Shown here piece after piece: positions 43,936-52,490 of a DNA stretch of 64,000 nt (its first letter is position 1; each line of letters starts with the position of its first letter). Below the pieces are notes generated by a model. The model saw only the letters and a list, made by a program, of their open reading frames with translations, was not told the origin of the DNA and did no database searches. The translations under genes were made by a program, and so were the position numbers. Source of the stretch: Streptosporangium roseum DSM 43021 (lineage in GTDB: Bacteria; Actinomycetota; Actinomycetes; Streptosporangiales; Streptosporangiaceae); assembly GCF_000024865.1 (NCBI RefSeq), contig NC_013595.1, forward strand, positions 7,936,001 to 8,000,000, written 5' to 3'.

Positions 43936-44754
43936 ATGTTCAGTATCGGAGACTTCGCCCAGCTCGGCCTGGTGTCGGTGCGCATGCTGCGCCACTATGA
44001 CGCGATCGGGCTGCTGCAGCCCGCCCACGTCGACCCGGCCAGCGGCTACCGCTTCTACCAGGCGAGCCAGCTCTCGCGGCTCAACCGCATCATCGCGCTG
44101 AAGGATCTCGGCTTCACCCTGCAACAGGTGCGGTCGATCCTCGACGAGCGGGTGAGCACGGCCGAGCTGCAGGGGATGGTACGGCTGCGCCGCGCGGAGC
44201 TGGAGGAGCGGATCACGGCGGACACCGCGCGACTGCTCCGGGTCGAGGCGAGGCTCCGGACGATCGAGAGAGAAGGGCGCATGCATACCGAAGAGGTCAT
44301 TCTCAAGCGGATCCCCCCGACCCGCGTGGCCGAGCTCACCGCCATCGCGGGGAGCTACGAGAGCGAGGACATCGGACCCGTCATCCAGCCCCTGTACGGC
44401 GAGCTGTTCCAGCGGCTCGACCGGGCCGGGGTGACACCGTCCGGATACGGCATCGCCTGCTACGAGCCGGAGGTGGACGGCAGGGTGGTCGTGCACGCCG
44501 GGGTCGAGGTGACGGCGGAGGCGTCCGGGACGCACGATTTCGCGATCGTGGACCTGCCGGCGGTCGAGACGGCCGCCACGATCATCCACCGGGGCTCGAT
44601 GGACCAGGTCGGCACCACGTTCCAGGTACTGGCCCACTGGGTCGAAGAGCACGGCTACCGCAGCGTCGGGCTGGCCCGGGAGGTCAGCATCGAATGCCCC
44701 GACGACCAGGACCAGTGGGTCACCGAGCTCCAGATGACCGTCAGCACCACCTAG
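43936..44754 (+). CDS. MerR family regulator with GyrI-like effector domain
   Basis: 272 aa, BmrR-like architecture. The winged helix (MFSIGDFAQLGLVSVRMLRH, YDAIGLLQPAHVDPASGYRF) is followed by a coiled-coil dimerisation helix (LRRAELEERITADTARLLRV). A GyrI/AraC effector-binding domain (about 115-272) contains ACYEPEVDGRVVVHAGVEVT and WVEEHGYRSVGLAREV. Such regulators sense bulky cationic or amphipathic drugs. Target genes besides itself are not evident; the YndJ/DUF1990 operon lies just upstream. Confidence 0.92.
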   Translation: MFSIGDFAQLGLVSVRMLRHYDAIGLLQPAHVDPASGYRFYQASQLSRLNRIIALKDLGFTLQQVRSILDERVSTAELQGMVRLRRAELEERITADTARLLRVEARLRTIEREGRMHTEEVILKRIPPTRVAELTAIAGSYESEDIGPVIQPLYGELFQRLDRAGVTPSGYGIACYEPEVDGRVVVHAGVEVTAEASGTHDFAIVDLPAVETAATIIHRGSMDQVGTTFQVLAHWVEEHGYRSVGLAREVSIECPDDQDQWVTELQMTVSTT

Positions 44755-45160
44755 AAGATCGCTGAAGGTCTTGCCGGTGGAGGGGTGTCCCGATGCCGGG
44801 GCGCCCCTCATCGCCATGTGCCGGCAGGGATGATCACCCCGGTGCCGTCGTGGTGCGGGCCGGTCCGGGGCCGATCAACCGGCGGAGGCCGAGGCGGCGG
44901 CCGGGCCGCCGTGCACGACCTCCCGTTCCCACATCGCGGGCGCGACGTGCGCGGCGGCGGTGAGCGCGCCGACCACGTTGACGGCCCAGGCGTCCCGGCA
45001 GGCGCTCGACGTCCTGCTCGCCGCCGCCCTGCGGCAGCCTGACGTACGCGGCGGGCCGGAGCGCCGGCAAGACCCTCAGTGATCTTCTCGGGACGGGATC
45101 CACCTGCCCGTCGGCGCCGTCCAGGAGGACGAGGGCGGTGCCGACGGCCAGGCCCGGTCG
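44755..45160. other. Gene-poor interval with SDR remnant
   Basis: 406 bases between convergent genes. Apart from the SDR fragment at 44875-44994 there is protein-like sequence on the minus strand near 45090-45150 (LAVGTALVLLDGADGQVDPV) that I cannot assign and that lacks a start. It looks like decayed coding DNA. Confidence 0.5.
44875..44994 (-). pseudogene. Short-chain dehydrogenase fragment
   Basis: 39 codons read DAWAVNVVGALTAAAHVAPA and then MWEREVV before a stop. The first 21 residues match the intact SDR at 52487 (AWAVNVVGALNAAAHVAPAM) with one difference. Cofactor and active-site parts are missing on both sides, so this is a broken paralogue. Confidence 0.65.
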
Positions 45161-46090
45161 TCAGGCCCGGCCGTCAGGTCTGTCAGGGCCGTCCGGCACG
45201 GGGACGCGGACGGTGATGCCGCCGGGCACGACCTTGGCCTTGAGCCGGGTGACGGAGTCCTTGGCGCCGCCGTCCAGCTCGTAGGTCATCGGTTCGCTCA
45301 GCTTGACGTCGACCTTGCGCGCCCGGGTCATCCGGACGAAGGGAGACTCGTCCGACCGGCCGGCGCTCATCCGGCCGAGCACGCGGGCCCACTGGATCGG
45401 CCCCTTCGCCGTGGTGACGCCGATCTCCAGCCACCCGTCGTCGGGGCGCGCGTCGTCGAAGGCCTCGATGCCGCCGGTGATGGTCCCGACGTTGCCCAGC
45501 AGCAGGCAGCTCGCCTCCCCTTCGAACCACTTCACCCCGTCGAGCTTGACCTCCATCCGGACCAGCTCCCCCCGGACGTGTCGCAGCCCGGTCCACACAT
45601 ACGCCGCCCGGCCCAGCTTGTCCTTCAGTCCCCGGTCGGCGTCCTTGATCATCTCAGCGTCGAAGCCGAGTCCCGCCATGACGGCGAAGTGCTCGCCGTT
45701 GACCTTGCCCAGGTCGATCTTCCGGCTCTCGCCGTGGAAGGCGATCCGCACGGCCTCGGGAAGGTCCTCGGGAACGCCGAGGTTCTGCGCGAGGAGATTC
45801 GCCGTCCCGGCGGGGATGATGCCCACGGTCACGCCGGAGCCGGCCAGCGCGTCCACGCAGCGCTGCACCATGCCGTCACCGCCCCAGACCAGGACCAGAT
45901 CGGCGCCTTCCTTGAGCGCCTTGCGCGCCTGCTTCGGCGCCTTCTTGCTCTTGGGCACCTCGTACCAGAGCAGCTTGCCGGGCTCCTCGTCGGCGAGGAG
46001 CCTGCGCAGCTCGTCCAGCCCGCCCCCGAGCGACTTCTTCTGATGGGCGATCACCGCGACCGTGCCGGCTCTCTGCTTCTGCCGCAGCAT
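45161..46090 (-). CDS. Diacylglycerol kinase-family lipid kinase (YegS/DgkB type)
   Basis: 309-aa kinase of the DAGK catalytic family. ATP and substrate motifs: LVLVWGGDGMVQRCVDALAG (GGDG loop), GIIPAGTANLLAQNLGVP, and LGFDAEMIKDADRGLKDKLG with the FDA/E segment. The C-terminal beta sandwich includes SEPMTYELDGG. Relatives phosphorylate diacylglycerol or sphingosine-like lipids at the membrane; the actual lipid is unknown. AAAGGAGGG is six bases before ATG 46090. Confidence 0.92.
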   Translation of the reverse strand: MLRQKQRAGTVAVIAHQKKSLGGGLDELRRLLADEEPGKLLWYEVPKSKKAPKQARKALKEGADLVLVWGGDGMVQRCVDALAGSGVTVGIIPAGTANLLAQNLGVPEDLPEAVRIAFHGESRKIDLGKVNGEHFAVMAGLGFDAEMIKDADRGLKDKLGRAAYVWTGLRHVRGELVRMEVKLDGVKWFEGEASCLLLGNVGTITGGIEAFDDARPDDGWLEIGVTTAKGPIQWARVLGRMSAGRSDESPFVRMTRARKVDVKLSEPMTYELDGGAKDSVTRLKAKVVPGGITVRVPVPDGPDRPDGRA

Positions 46091-46415
46091 GGAAACCCTC
46101 CTTTAGCACCGCCTTGGGCACTGCCTCGGCTGCCCCCGCTCCACCGCCGCAAACGTCAGGCCACGCCCGCCGTACTCGGCCCCGGCACCGAGTCCGTTCC
46201 CACCCGCGGATCCGGGCGCCGGCGCCGGGCCCGCCGGTGTGCGCCCGTCCGGCCGCCCGGGTGGGGTCCCGCTCCCGGGCGAGCGCGGCGGAGCCGTCCA
46301 GCCGCCCCATTTTCCATAACCACAACTTCTGGTTTCCATCAGATCCATCTGTTGGACTTCTGGCTGCCGGGCGACCAGGGTGGGAGGTGCTCAAGTCCGA
46401 TCTCAGGAGGAAGCC
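46091..46415. other. Divergent promoter region
   Basis: 325 bases between the lipid kinase and NTF2-like genes. A locally AT-rich stretch at 46310-46355 (TTTTCCATAACCACAACTTC) is the likely promoter zone. No gene or strong repeat is seen. Confidence 0.5.
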
Positions 46416-46781
46416 ATGCCGGAGTACGAGAAGGCCATGCGGCCCGAGGACATCACCCGCCTGTTCGTCGAACGGTCCAACGTCGGCGACGCGGCCGGAG
46501 TCGCCGCGCTCTACGAACAGGACGCGGTGATGGCCTATCCGCCCGGCGGCCAGACGGTGGGCCGGGAGGCGATCCGCGCGCTGTGGGAGAAGGTGCTCGC
46601 CAACCGTCCCCGCTTCGAGCCGGAGCAGCCGCTGCCGACGCTGGTGAGCGGCGACATCGCCCTCACCTCGACCCCGCCGCGGGACGGGTCCGGCGCCCGC
46701 GCGCAGGTCGTCCGGCGCCAGCCCGACGGAAGCTGGCTGCGCCTGCTCGACCAGCCCGAGTTCGTCCCTCCCGCCCGCTGA
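46416..46781 (+). CDS. NTF2-like/SnoaL-like protein (nuclear transport factor 2 fold)
   Basis: 121-aa cone-shaped barrel protein. Features of the fold: RPEDITRLFVERSNVGDAAG, VAALYEQDAVMAYPPGGQTV, GREAIRALWEKVL and a final strand SWLRLLDQPEF. Members act as isomerases, cyclases or ligand carriers; none can be assigned here. CAGGAGGA is five bases before ATG 46416. Followed by an alpha/beta hydrolase after 79 bases. Confidence 0.85.
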   Translation: MPEYEKAMRPEDITRLFVERSNVGDAAGVAALYEQDAVMAYPPGGQTVGREAIRALWEKVLANRPRFEPEQPLPTLVSGDIALTSTPPRDGSGARAQVVRRQPDGSWLRLLDQPEFVPPAR

Positions 46782-46860
46782 ACCACCCCGCCGCCGCGGA
46801 AGGCGGCGGCGATGACGCCGGCAACCGATGTAAGCCGGCAACCGATGTAAGGAGCATGTT

Positions 46861-47535
46861 TTGGCCACCTTCGTTCTCGTTCCCGGCATGTGCCATGGCG
46901 GCTGGACCTACGAGCCGCTCACCGAGCAGCTGCGACGCCACGGTCACCGCGCGTACCCGCTGACGTTGACCGGGCTCGGCGAGCGCAGCCATCTGCTGAA
47001 CGCGGGAGTGAACCTCGAAACGCATATCCAGGATGTGGTCGGCGTGCTGGCGGCCGAAGAGATCGAGGAGGCGGTGCTGGTCGGTCACAGCTACGGGGGG
47101 ATGGTGATAACCGGGGTCGCGGACCGCGTGCCGGAGCGGGTGGGCTCCCTGGTGTATCTGGACGCCGTCGTGCCGCGGCACGGCGATTCCTGCTGGACCC
47201 TGGTCTCCGACCAGGAGCGGAAATGGTATATGGACGTGACGGAGACCGGCCATTCGGTGCGGCCACTGCCATTCTTCGACTCACGTGCCACGCCCCATCC
47301 GCTCGCCTCGCTGCTCCAGCCGATCCGGCTCACCGGCGACCTCTCGCGGTTGCGGCGCAGGGACTACGTGTACGCGGCGGGGTGGGACGGCGAGTCGCCG
47401 TTCACCCCCGTCTACCAGCGGTTGCGTGACGACCCGCTGTGGACGACGCACGCGCTGGACAGCAGGCACAACCTCATGCGGGACGCGCCGGACAACCTGC
47501 TGGAAATTCTCCTTGAGTCGGTTCAGCCCGGCTGA
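46861..47535 (+). CDS. Alpha/beta fold hydrolase
   Basis: 224-aa soluble esterase of the small methyl/salicyl-esterase type. FVLVPGMCHGGWTYEPL forms the oxyanion strand-turn, VLVGHSYGGMVI the nucleophile elbow (Ser), DAVVPRHGDS the acid region, and the C-terminal SRHNLMRDAPDNLLEILL carries the catalytic His. The start codon is TTG 46861 with AAGGAG six bases before. Directly upstream the 16-base unit CCGGCAACCGATGTAA occurs twice. The substrate is unknown. Confidence 0.9.
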   Translation: MATFVLVPGMCHGGWTYEPLTEQLRRHGHRAYPLTLTGLGERSHLLNAGVNLETHIQDVVGVLAAEEIEEAVLVGHSYGGMVITGVADRVPERVGSLVYLDAVVPRHGDSCWTLVSDQERKWYMDVTETGHSVRPLPFFDSRATPHPLASLLQPIRLTGDLSRLRRRDYVYAAGWDGESPFTPVYQRLRDDPLWTTHALDSRHNLMRDAPDNLLEILLESVQPG

Positions 47536-47718
47536 TCGTCGCTTGGCCCCGCCACGGCGGTGAAACGCTCCAGCGGCGGCCAGGTCCCGGCCGCGATCGG
47601 TCCGGTCAGCCGTGCCATCTGCCCACCCTGGGGCGGTAAACGCAATTTGTGCCTTAAGCGTCACATCTGGTGCGCGCGACAGCCGTCGCAAGGGAACACG
47701 CCGGATGAAAGGGAACTC

Positions 47719-49104
47719 ATGCTGCCATTACGCGGTGTGACCCAGGATGAACCGTTCACCCACCCCCAGCTCCCCCAGCCCCCACTCCGCGCGACACTGC
47801 ACCGGCTGGTACGGCGTGCGTACGGCAGGGTCCGGGCAAACGACCTGGGCCCGTTGAGGGTTGCACTGAACAACACCGGCGTGGCCCCCTACGTACAGGC
47901 CGCCAACCCCCTGAACTACACGACCGCGGCGGCCAACGACACGCTGGAGAAAATAATCGCGGTCTTCGAGGACAAGGCCCCGTACGTCATGCAGGCGGGA
48001 ACCCGGAAGAACCGGCCCCCGGACAACGCCGGCCTGGTGGTGCTGAAGGCCATAGTGGACGAGGTGGCCGGCGTTTTCGACCAGGTCGCGGCGGGCAACG
48101 CCGACGCGCACATCATCGCCGTCTTCAACCTGCCGAACACCGCCAGGCTGCCGGAGATCAAGGAGAAGTTCACCGAAGCGGCGAAAGGGGTGAGGCGCCT
48201 CTACGACGACCGGATGCTCCTGCTGGACTTCCGCGGTGAACTGGCCATCCAGGGTGCCGGCGCGGTGACCTCACCCGTGGTGTCGATCCTTCCCCATACG
48301 TTCGCGGACGCCCGTACCGACGACCGGGTCCGCACCCTGCTGCACGAGTCCTTCCACATCGTCAGCGAGGACATCACCGATCACAACTACTTCGGCGCAC
48401 CGGGCTTCGCGGCGGCCGACTGGCCGACCATGAGCACCAACGCCGACCACTACGCCGAGGTGGCCAGGCGCCACGCGGGCCTGGCCCTGCCCGCGCCCGC
48501 GCCGCTCGTCGTGCTCGGCCCGCCGGCCGGCCCGGCCCTGACGCAGCCGCAGGAGACCAAGGTGCGCCAGGCGATGACGGAGGCGCAGGAGCGGCTCACC
48601 CGGGGCTGGGCCCGGTCGTTGTGGGTGTGGCAGAGCATGGGATATGTGCAGCAGTACCAGAACTCCTACCTGTGGCTGGGCCCCAAGCCGACCGAGCTGC
48701 TGCTCCGGCAGCTCATGCTGGAGTCGGAGCAGGTCTCGATGACCCTGCACCACGGGGCCGGGGGCCGCGCCACCACCCGGGTCGACGTCCCGCCGGTCCT
48801 TCCCATGATCACCGCATACGACCTCGCGGTGATGGAGGAGGTCCTGGGCGACCTGCACAGGCTGGTGGGCTGGGGCCGCGGGCAGGCCACCGTGCACGTG
48901 CTGCCGGCCGGGGCGCCCCTGCCCGCGGGGCACGCGGCCTACCTGTGGGCCGCGGACGTGACGAACGCGGGGACGCCGATGACCAATCTCGCCGACCAGC
49001 TCGTCGGTCAGGCCACCCAGTCGCTGGCCGATCTCTGGCTGCCGACCCCCGCCGCGCTCAAGACCCTCGTGGACGGCATGCGCGTCCGCTACGCCCAGCT
49101 CTAG
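47719..49104 (+). CDS. Putative aspzincin-like zinc metallopeptidase
   Basis: 461 aa, no signal peptide or membrane helix. The centre holds RTLLHESFHIVSEDITDHNYFG followed by TMSTNADHYAEVARRHAG (described in two parts). This is the pattern of aspzincins (M35 and lysine-specific endopeptidase families): HExxH, then a D-x-x-Y-[FG] segment whose Asp is the third zinc ligand, then N-A-D-x-Y. The N-terminal 180 residues and the C-terminal 200 (ARSLWVWQSMGYVQQYQN, HRLVGWGRGQATVHVLPAG) match nothing I know. Target and mode of export, if any, are unknown. GAAAGGGAA precedes ATG 47719. Confidence 0.65.
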   Translation: MLPLRGVTQDEPFTHPQLPQPPLRATLHRLVRRAYGRVRANDLGPLRVALNNTGVAPYVQAANPLNYTTAAANDTLEKIIAVFEDKAPYVMQAGTRKNRPPDNAGLVVLKAIVDEVAGVFDQVAAGNADAHIIAVFNLPNTARLPEIKEKFTEAAKGVRRLYDDRMLLLDFRGELAIQGAGAVTSPVVSILPHTFADARTDDRVRTLLHESFHIVSEDITDHNYFGAPGFAAADWPTMSTNADHYAEVARRHAGLALPAPAPLVVLGPPAGPALTQPQETKVRQAMTEAQERLTRGWARSLWVWQSMGYVQQYQNSYLWLGPKPTELLLRQLMLESEQVSMTLHHGAGGRATTRVDVPPVLPMITAYDLAVMEEVLGDLHRLVGWGRGQATVHVLPAGAPLPAGHAAYLWAADVTNAGTPMTNLADQLVGQATQSLADLWLPTPAALKTLVDGMRVRYAQL

Positions 49105-49118
49105 GTAAGCAAAACAAC

Positions 49119-49197
49119 GGGACCCCGCACGATCGAGACGGCCGGGCGGGATCTCGTCAGTTACCCGCAGGCCGTTTCGAGAACGGCCCGCCGCGGG
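49119..49197. repeat. Double-hairpin intergenic element, copy B
   Basis: More divergent copy. First hairpin ACCCCGCACGATCG with CGGGCGGGATCTCG is degraded; second hairpin GGCCGTTTCGAGAACGGCC is perfect. It starts 15 bases after the metallopeptidase stop, and the DNA beyond it (to 49245) resembles the flank of copy C, not a tRNA. Confidence 0.75.
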
Positions 49198-49266
49198 GCG
49201 TCACGATTAGCTCCGACCTGCGGCGATGAACCATCTCCAAGATCGTTTACCGGCGACGCAGCCGCT

Positions 49267-50016
49267 TCACGCTCGCACCGCACCACCGGCGGCGTCACCG
49301 GCACCGGCGATACCGGCCTGGATACCGTCGAGAAGCCAGGTCAGGCCGAGAGCGAAGCCGGCGTCCCAATCACCTTCCGCGACAAGAGGGCCGTAGGTGG
49401 CGAGGGCCGGGTAGCGCTCCCGATTGGCGCGCAGATGTTCCCGGGCCGCCCTCCGCACGTCCTGCTCCGCGCTGGTCGGCCAGGTGGCCTGCATCAACCC
49501 GGAGCCGATGACGTAGTTGGACAGCCCGTACGCCGCGGCGGTGAGGTGGGGTTCGACGACCCCGGCCTCCAGGAGGGTCGCGTACAGGAACTCGCTGCGG
49601 GCCAGCACGTTGGGGCCCAGCATCGGACGGCTCAGTAGCGCCGCCGACCAGGGATGCCTCAGCAGGACCGCGCGCCATCCGTTGATCAGCACGGTGATGC
49701 CGGCACGCCACCCCTGGCCGCCCTTCGGTGGAATCCCGACCTCGGCGAAGATCGCGTCCAGAGCGAGGTCAAGCACGTCGTCCTTGGTCTTCACATGCCA
49801 GTACAGCGTGGTGGAGCCGGTGTCGAGCCGTTCGGCCAGGCGCCGCATGGTCAGCCGGTCGGCGCCTTCGGCGTCCAGGAGGGCCACGGCCTCTTCGACG
49901 ATCCGGTCCCGGCTGAGCGGCGGGGCGCCGCGTCCCCTCCGCGCGGACGGCCGCAGCCACACCTCTCCTGCCGCGCCTGATCGGCGTGTTCCCGGTCCTG
50001 CCTTGCCTGTGTCCAC
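49267..50016 (-). CDS. TetR/AcrR family regulator of the divergent ABC-F gene
   Basis: 249 aa. A basic extension precedes the helix-turn-helix (LSRDRIVEEAVALLDAEGAD, LTMRRLAERLDTGSTTLYWH), then a TetR_C_1 effector domain with HPWSAALLSRPMLGPNVLAR. GTG 50016 is preferred because the alternative GTG at 50046 lies inside the 19-bp palindrome expected to be its operator. Divergent arrangement with an ABC-F protein is typical for ribosome-protection resistance loci. Confidence 0.9.
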   Translation of the reverse strand: MDTGKAGPGTRRSGAAGEVWLRPSARRGRGAPPLSRDRIVEEAVALLDAEGADRLTMRRLAERLDTGSTTLYWHVKTKDDVLDLALDAIFAEVGIPPKGGQGWRAGITVLINGWRAVLLRHPWSAALLSRPMLGPNVLARSEFLYATLLEAGVVEPHLTAAAYGLSNYVIGSGLMQATWPTSAEQDVRRAAREHLRANRERYPALATYGPLVAEGDWDAGFALGLTWLLDGIQAGIAGAGDAAGGAVRA

Positions 50017-50043
50017 GGGAGTGAGTCTAGTATGACGATCGGG

Positions 50044-50075
50044 CACCGGATCATTGATCCGGTGTCTAGAACACC
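50044..50075. promoter_or_regulatory. Palindromic TetR operator between tetR and ABC-F genes
   Basis: Perfect 19-bp palindrome ACCGGATCATTGATCCGGT at 50045-50063, extended by one pair on each side. A second dyad GGTGT-CTAGA-ACACC overlaps its end (50061-50075). The pair spans the short divergent promoter region. Confidence 0.8.
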
Positions 50076-50120
50076 GATCCTGAAGTCATGCGAAGCCGGA
50101 GTCCGCGTGAAGGAGGAGCC

Positions 50121-51752
50121 GTGGCAGGACACGTCGAGGTGGACCGGCTGACCTACGTGCTGCCGGACGGACGGCTGCTCCTGCACGAGGTGTCGTTCCG
50201 CGTCGGGGACGGGGTCAAGGCCGCCCTGGTGGGGCCGAACGGCGCGGGCAAGACCACCCTGCTGCGGCTGATCGCCGGAGATCTGCAGCCGGACGACGGC
50301 CGCGTGGTCTCCTCCGGAGGGCTGGGGGTGATGCGGCAGTTCATCGGCAGCGTCCGCAACGACCGGAGCGTGCACGACCTGCTGCTGTCGGTGGCTCCCG
50401 ACCGGATCCGGACCGCCGCCGCGGCCCTGGCGCAGGCGGAGGCGGCACTGGCCGCCGGCGACGACGACGAGGCGGCGCAGCTGGCCTACGCGCAGGCCGT
50501 CGCCGACCACGCCGACGTCGGCGGCTACGACATGGAGGTCGTCTGGGACGTCTGCGCCACCGAGTCCATGGGCCTGCCCTACGACGCGATCCGGGGCCGC
50601 CCGGTGACCTCCCTGTCGGGAGGCGAGCAGAAACGCCTCGTCCTGGAGGCCCTGCTGCGCGGCCCGGACGAGCTCCTGCTGCTGGACGAGCCGGACAACT
50701 ACCTGGACGTGCCCGGCAAGCAGTGGCTGGAGGCCCGGCTGCAGGCCACGGACAAGACCGTGCTGCTGGTCTCCCACGACCGCCGGCTCCTGGCGGAGGC
50801 CGCCGACCGGATCGTGACCGTGGAAGATCGCGGCGTCTGGATCCACGGCGGAGGCTTCGCCACCTACGCCAAGGCACGCGAGGAGCGCATCAGTCGGCTG
50901 GAGGAGCGGCGCCGCCGCTGGAACGAGGAACACGCCAAGCTCAAGCAGCTGGCGCGCACCCTGCGGCAGACCGCGGCCAACAACGACGCGCTGGCCTCGG
51001 CCTATCGGGCCGCGCGCACCCGGCTGAGCCGCTTCGAGGAGGCCGGCCCGCCGCAGCGCCCGCCCAAGACACAGAACGTGCGGATCCGGCTGCGCGGTGA
51101 CCGCACCGGCAAACGCGCAGTCATCTGCGAGAACCTGGAACTCACCGGTTTGATGCGGCCGTTCGACACCGAGATCTGGTACGGCGAGCGCGTCGGGGTG
51201 CTCGGCTCCAACGGCTCGGGCAAGTCCACCTTCCTGCACCTGCTGGAGCAGGCCGCCGACGGCGCGGTGCCCTCAGTGCGACACAGCGGTTCGGTTCGGC
51301 TGGGAGCGCGGGTGGCACCTGGCCGGTTCGTGCAGACCCACGCCCGGCCGGACCTGCACGGCCACACTCCGGTCGAGCTGGTCATGACCGGCCACGCGCT
51401 CACATTGAACGAGGCGATGGCCGCTCTGGCCCGCTACGAACTCGCTCCCGCCGCCGGCCAGCGGTTCGCAACCCTGTCAGGCGGCCAGCAGGCCCGGCTG
51501 CAGATCCTGCTGCTGGAGCTGTCCGGCGCCACCCTGCTGCTGCTGGATGAGCCCACCGACAACCTGGATCTGGTCAGTGCCGAGGCCCTGCAGCAGGGCC
51601 TGGCCTCTTTCTCCGGCACCGTGCTGGCCGTCACTCACGACCGCTGGTTCGCCGCCGACTTCGACCGTTTCCTGATCTTCGGCGCTGACGGGACCGTTTA
51701 CGAGAGCGACGAGCCGGTCTGGCGCGAGGGCCGGGTCGAGCGCACGCGTTGA
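50121..51752 (+). CDS. ABC-F family ATPase (antibiotic-resistance/translation factor type)
   Basis: 543-aa soluble protein with two ABC domains and no membrane part. Domain 1: Walker A GPNGAGKTT, signature LSGGEQKR, Walker B LLLLDEPDNYLDV. The linker (about 240-320) is a long basic coiled coil ending RPPKTQNVRIRLRGDRTGK. Domain 2: Walker A GSNGSGKST, signature LSGGQQARL, Walker B LLLLDEPTDNLD. ABC-F proteins act on the ribosome; resistance members displace antibiotics. GTG 50121 has AAGGAGG upstream. TetR control suggests induction by a drug. Confidence 0.93.
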   Translation: MAGHVEVDRLTYVLPDGRLLLHEVSFRVGDGVKAALVGPNGAGKTTLLRLIAGDLQPDDGRVVSSGGLGVMRQFIGSVRNDRSVHDLLLSVAPDRIRTAAAALAQAEAALAAGDDDEAAQLAYAQAVADHADVGGYDMEVVWDVCATESMGLPYDAIRGRPVTSLSGGEQKRLVLEALLRGPDELLLLDEPDNYLDVPGKQWLEARLQATDKTVLLVSHDRRLLAEAADRIVTVEDRGVWIHGGGFATYAKAREERISRLEERRRRWNEEHAKLKQLARTLRQTAANNDALASAYRAARTRLSRFEEAGPPQRPPKTQNVRIRLRGDRTGKRAVICENLELTGLMRPFDTEIWYGERVGVLGSNGSGKSTFLHLLEQAADGAVPSVRHSGSVRLGARVAPGRFVQTHARPDLHGHTPVELVMTGHALTLNEAMAALARYELAPAAGQRFATLSGGQQARLQILLLELSGATLLLLDEPTDNLDLVSAEALQQGLASFSGTVLAVTHDRWFAADFDRFLIFGADGTVYESDEPVWREGRVERTR

Positions 51753-52118
51753 GGCCGCAGGCCGTTGAGCGGTGAGCGGTGTCGCGGAGACCGCCGACGG
51801 CCACGCGACCGGGAAAACGACGAGATCCCGCCCGATCGAGATGATCGGACGGGATCTCGTCAACTACCTACAGGCCATTTCGAGAACGGCCCGCTGTGGG
51901 GTGTTCACGAATGGGTGTGGCCTGCGGTTGAGGCAGGGATGGGAAGATCGCTTCCCGAGAAGGTGATGATCGTTTCCCGGAGGGAACGGTGCTGCGGTCA
52001 GCCGACGGCGGGATTACGAGAAGCCGGTCATCGTGATCTAACGATACGACGCGCGCACCTTTTCGGATCTTCATATTGCGTCTTCGACCGGAGCATGGAC
52101 TGAAGGCGGCGACTCCAG
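51753..52118. other. Intergenic region with repeat copy C
   Basis: 366 bases. It holds element C (51820-51899) and its right arm with GTGTTCACGA and the dyad GGGAAG-ATCG-CTTCCC at 51941-51956. No gene is convincing; short frames here are translations of the repeat. Confidence 0.6.
51820..51899. repeat. Double-hairpin intergenic element, copy C
   Basis: Best-preserved copy without a tRNA. Hairpin 1: GAGATCCCGCCCGATC with GATCGGACGGGATCTC. Hairpin 2: GGCCATTTCGAGAACGGCC. The flank from 51896 onward (GTGGGGTGTTCACGA) recurs at 53889. Confidence 0.85.
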
Positions 52119-52490
52119 TCATTGACGTGTGGCGGCGTGGTAGTTGTGGATGAGCCATGCGCTCTCTGCCTGTTTGGCCACGATGGACAGGCGTACCAAG
52201 TGGAGGTCACCGGTGGGCGCGATGAAGGTCACCTCCGCGAATCCGTGCACGATTGTCTGACTCAACCGGACGGCGGACACCACCTCGACCTGTGCCGTCG
52301 TACCACGGGTGACCCTGGCGTAATAGTCGAAGATTTCCTGCGGGCCACATCTCAGCTGCGGACTGATGCCCTGGAAAAGCGCGTCCTGGCTGAACAGCGC
52401 GGCGATCTCGTTCGGATTGTGCCCGTTGAAGGCCTGCTGCCAGTCGTGGAGGAGCCTGTCGAGAACGTCTGCGGCCCCGGCGCCGGTCAT
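52119..52490 (-). CDS. SnoaL/NTF2-like small protein (SgcJ/EcaC type)
   Basis: 123-aa NTF2-fold protein. Features: VLDRLLHDWQQAFNGHNPNE, IAALFSQDALFQGISPQLRC, GPQEIFDYYARVTRG and a final HNYHAATRQ. Related proteins are listed as SgcJ/EcaC oxidoreductases but no catalysis is shown. ATG 52490 overlaps the stop of the SDR gene by four bases (ATGA), which settles the start. It forms a two-gene unit with that SDR. Confidence 0.85.
   Translation of the reverse strand: MTGAGAADVLDRLLHDWQQAFNGHNPNEIAALFSQDALFQGISPQLRCGPQEIFDYYARVTRGTTAQVEVVSAVRLSQTIVHGFAEVTFIAPTGDLHLVRLSIVAKQAESAWLIHNYHAATRQ

Noticed and set aside
44834..45103. 89-codon minus-strand frame in the gap after the MerR gene
   Set aside because: A different frame of the same strand carries the recognisable SDR fragment; this frame is Arg-rich noise.
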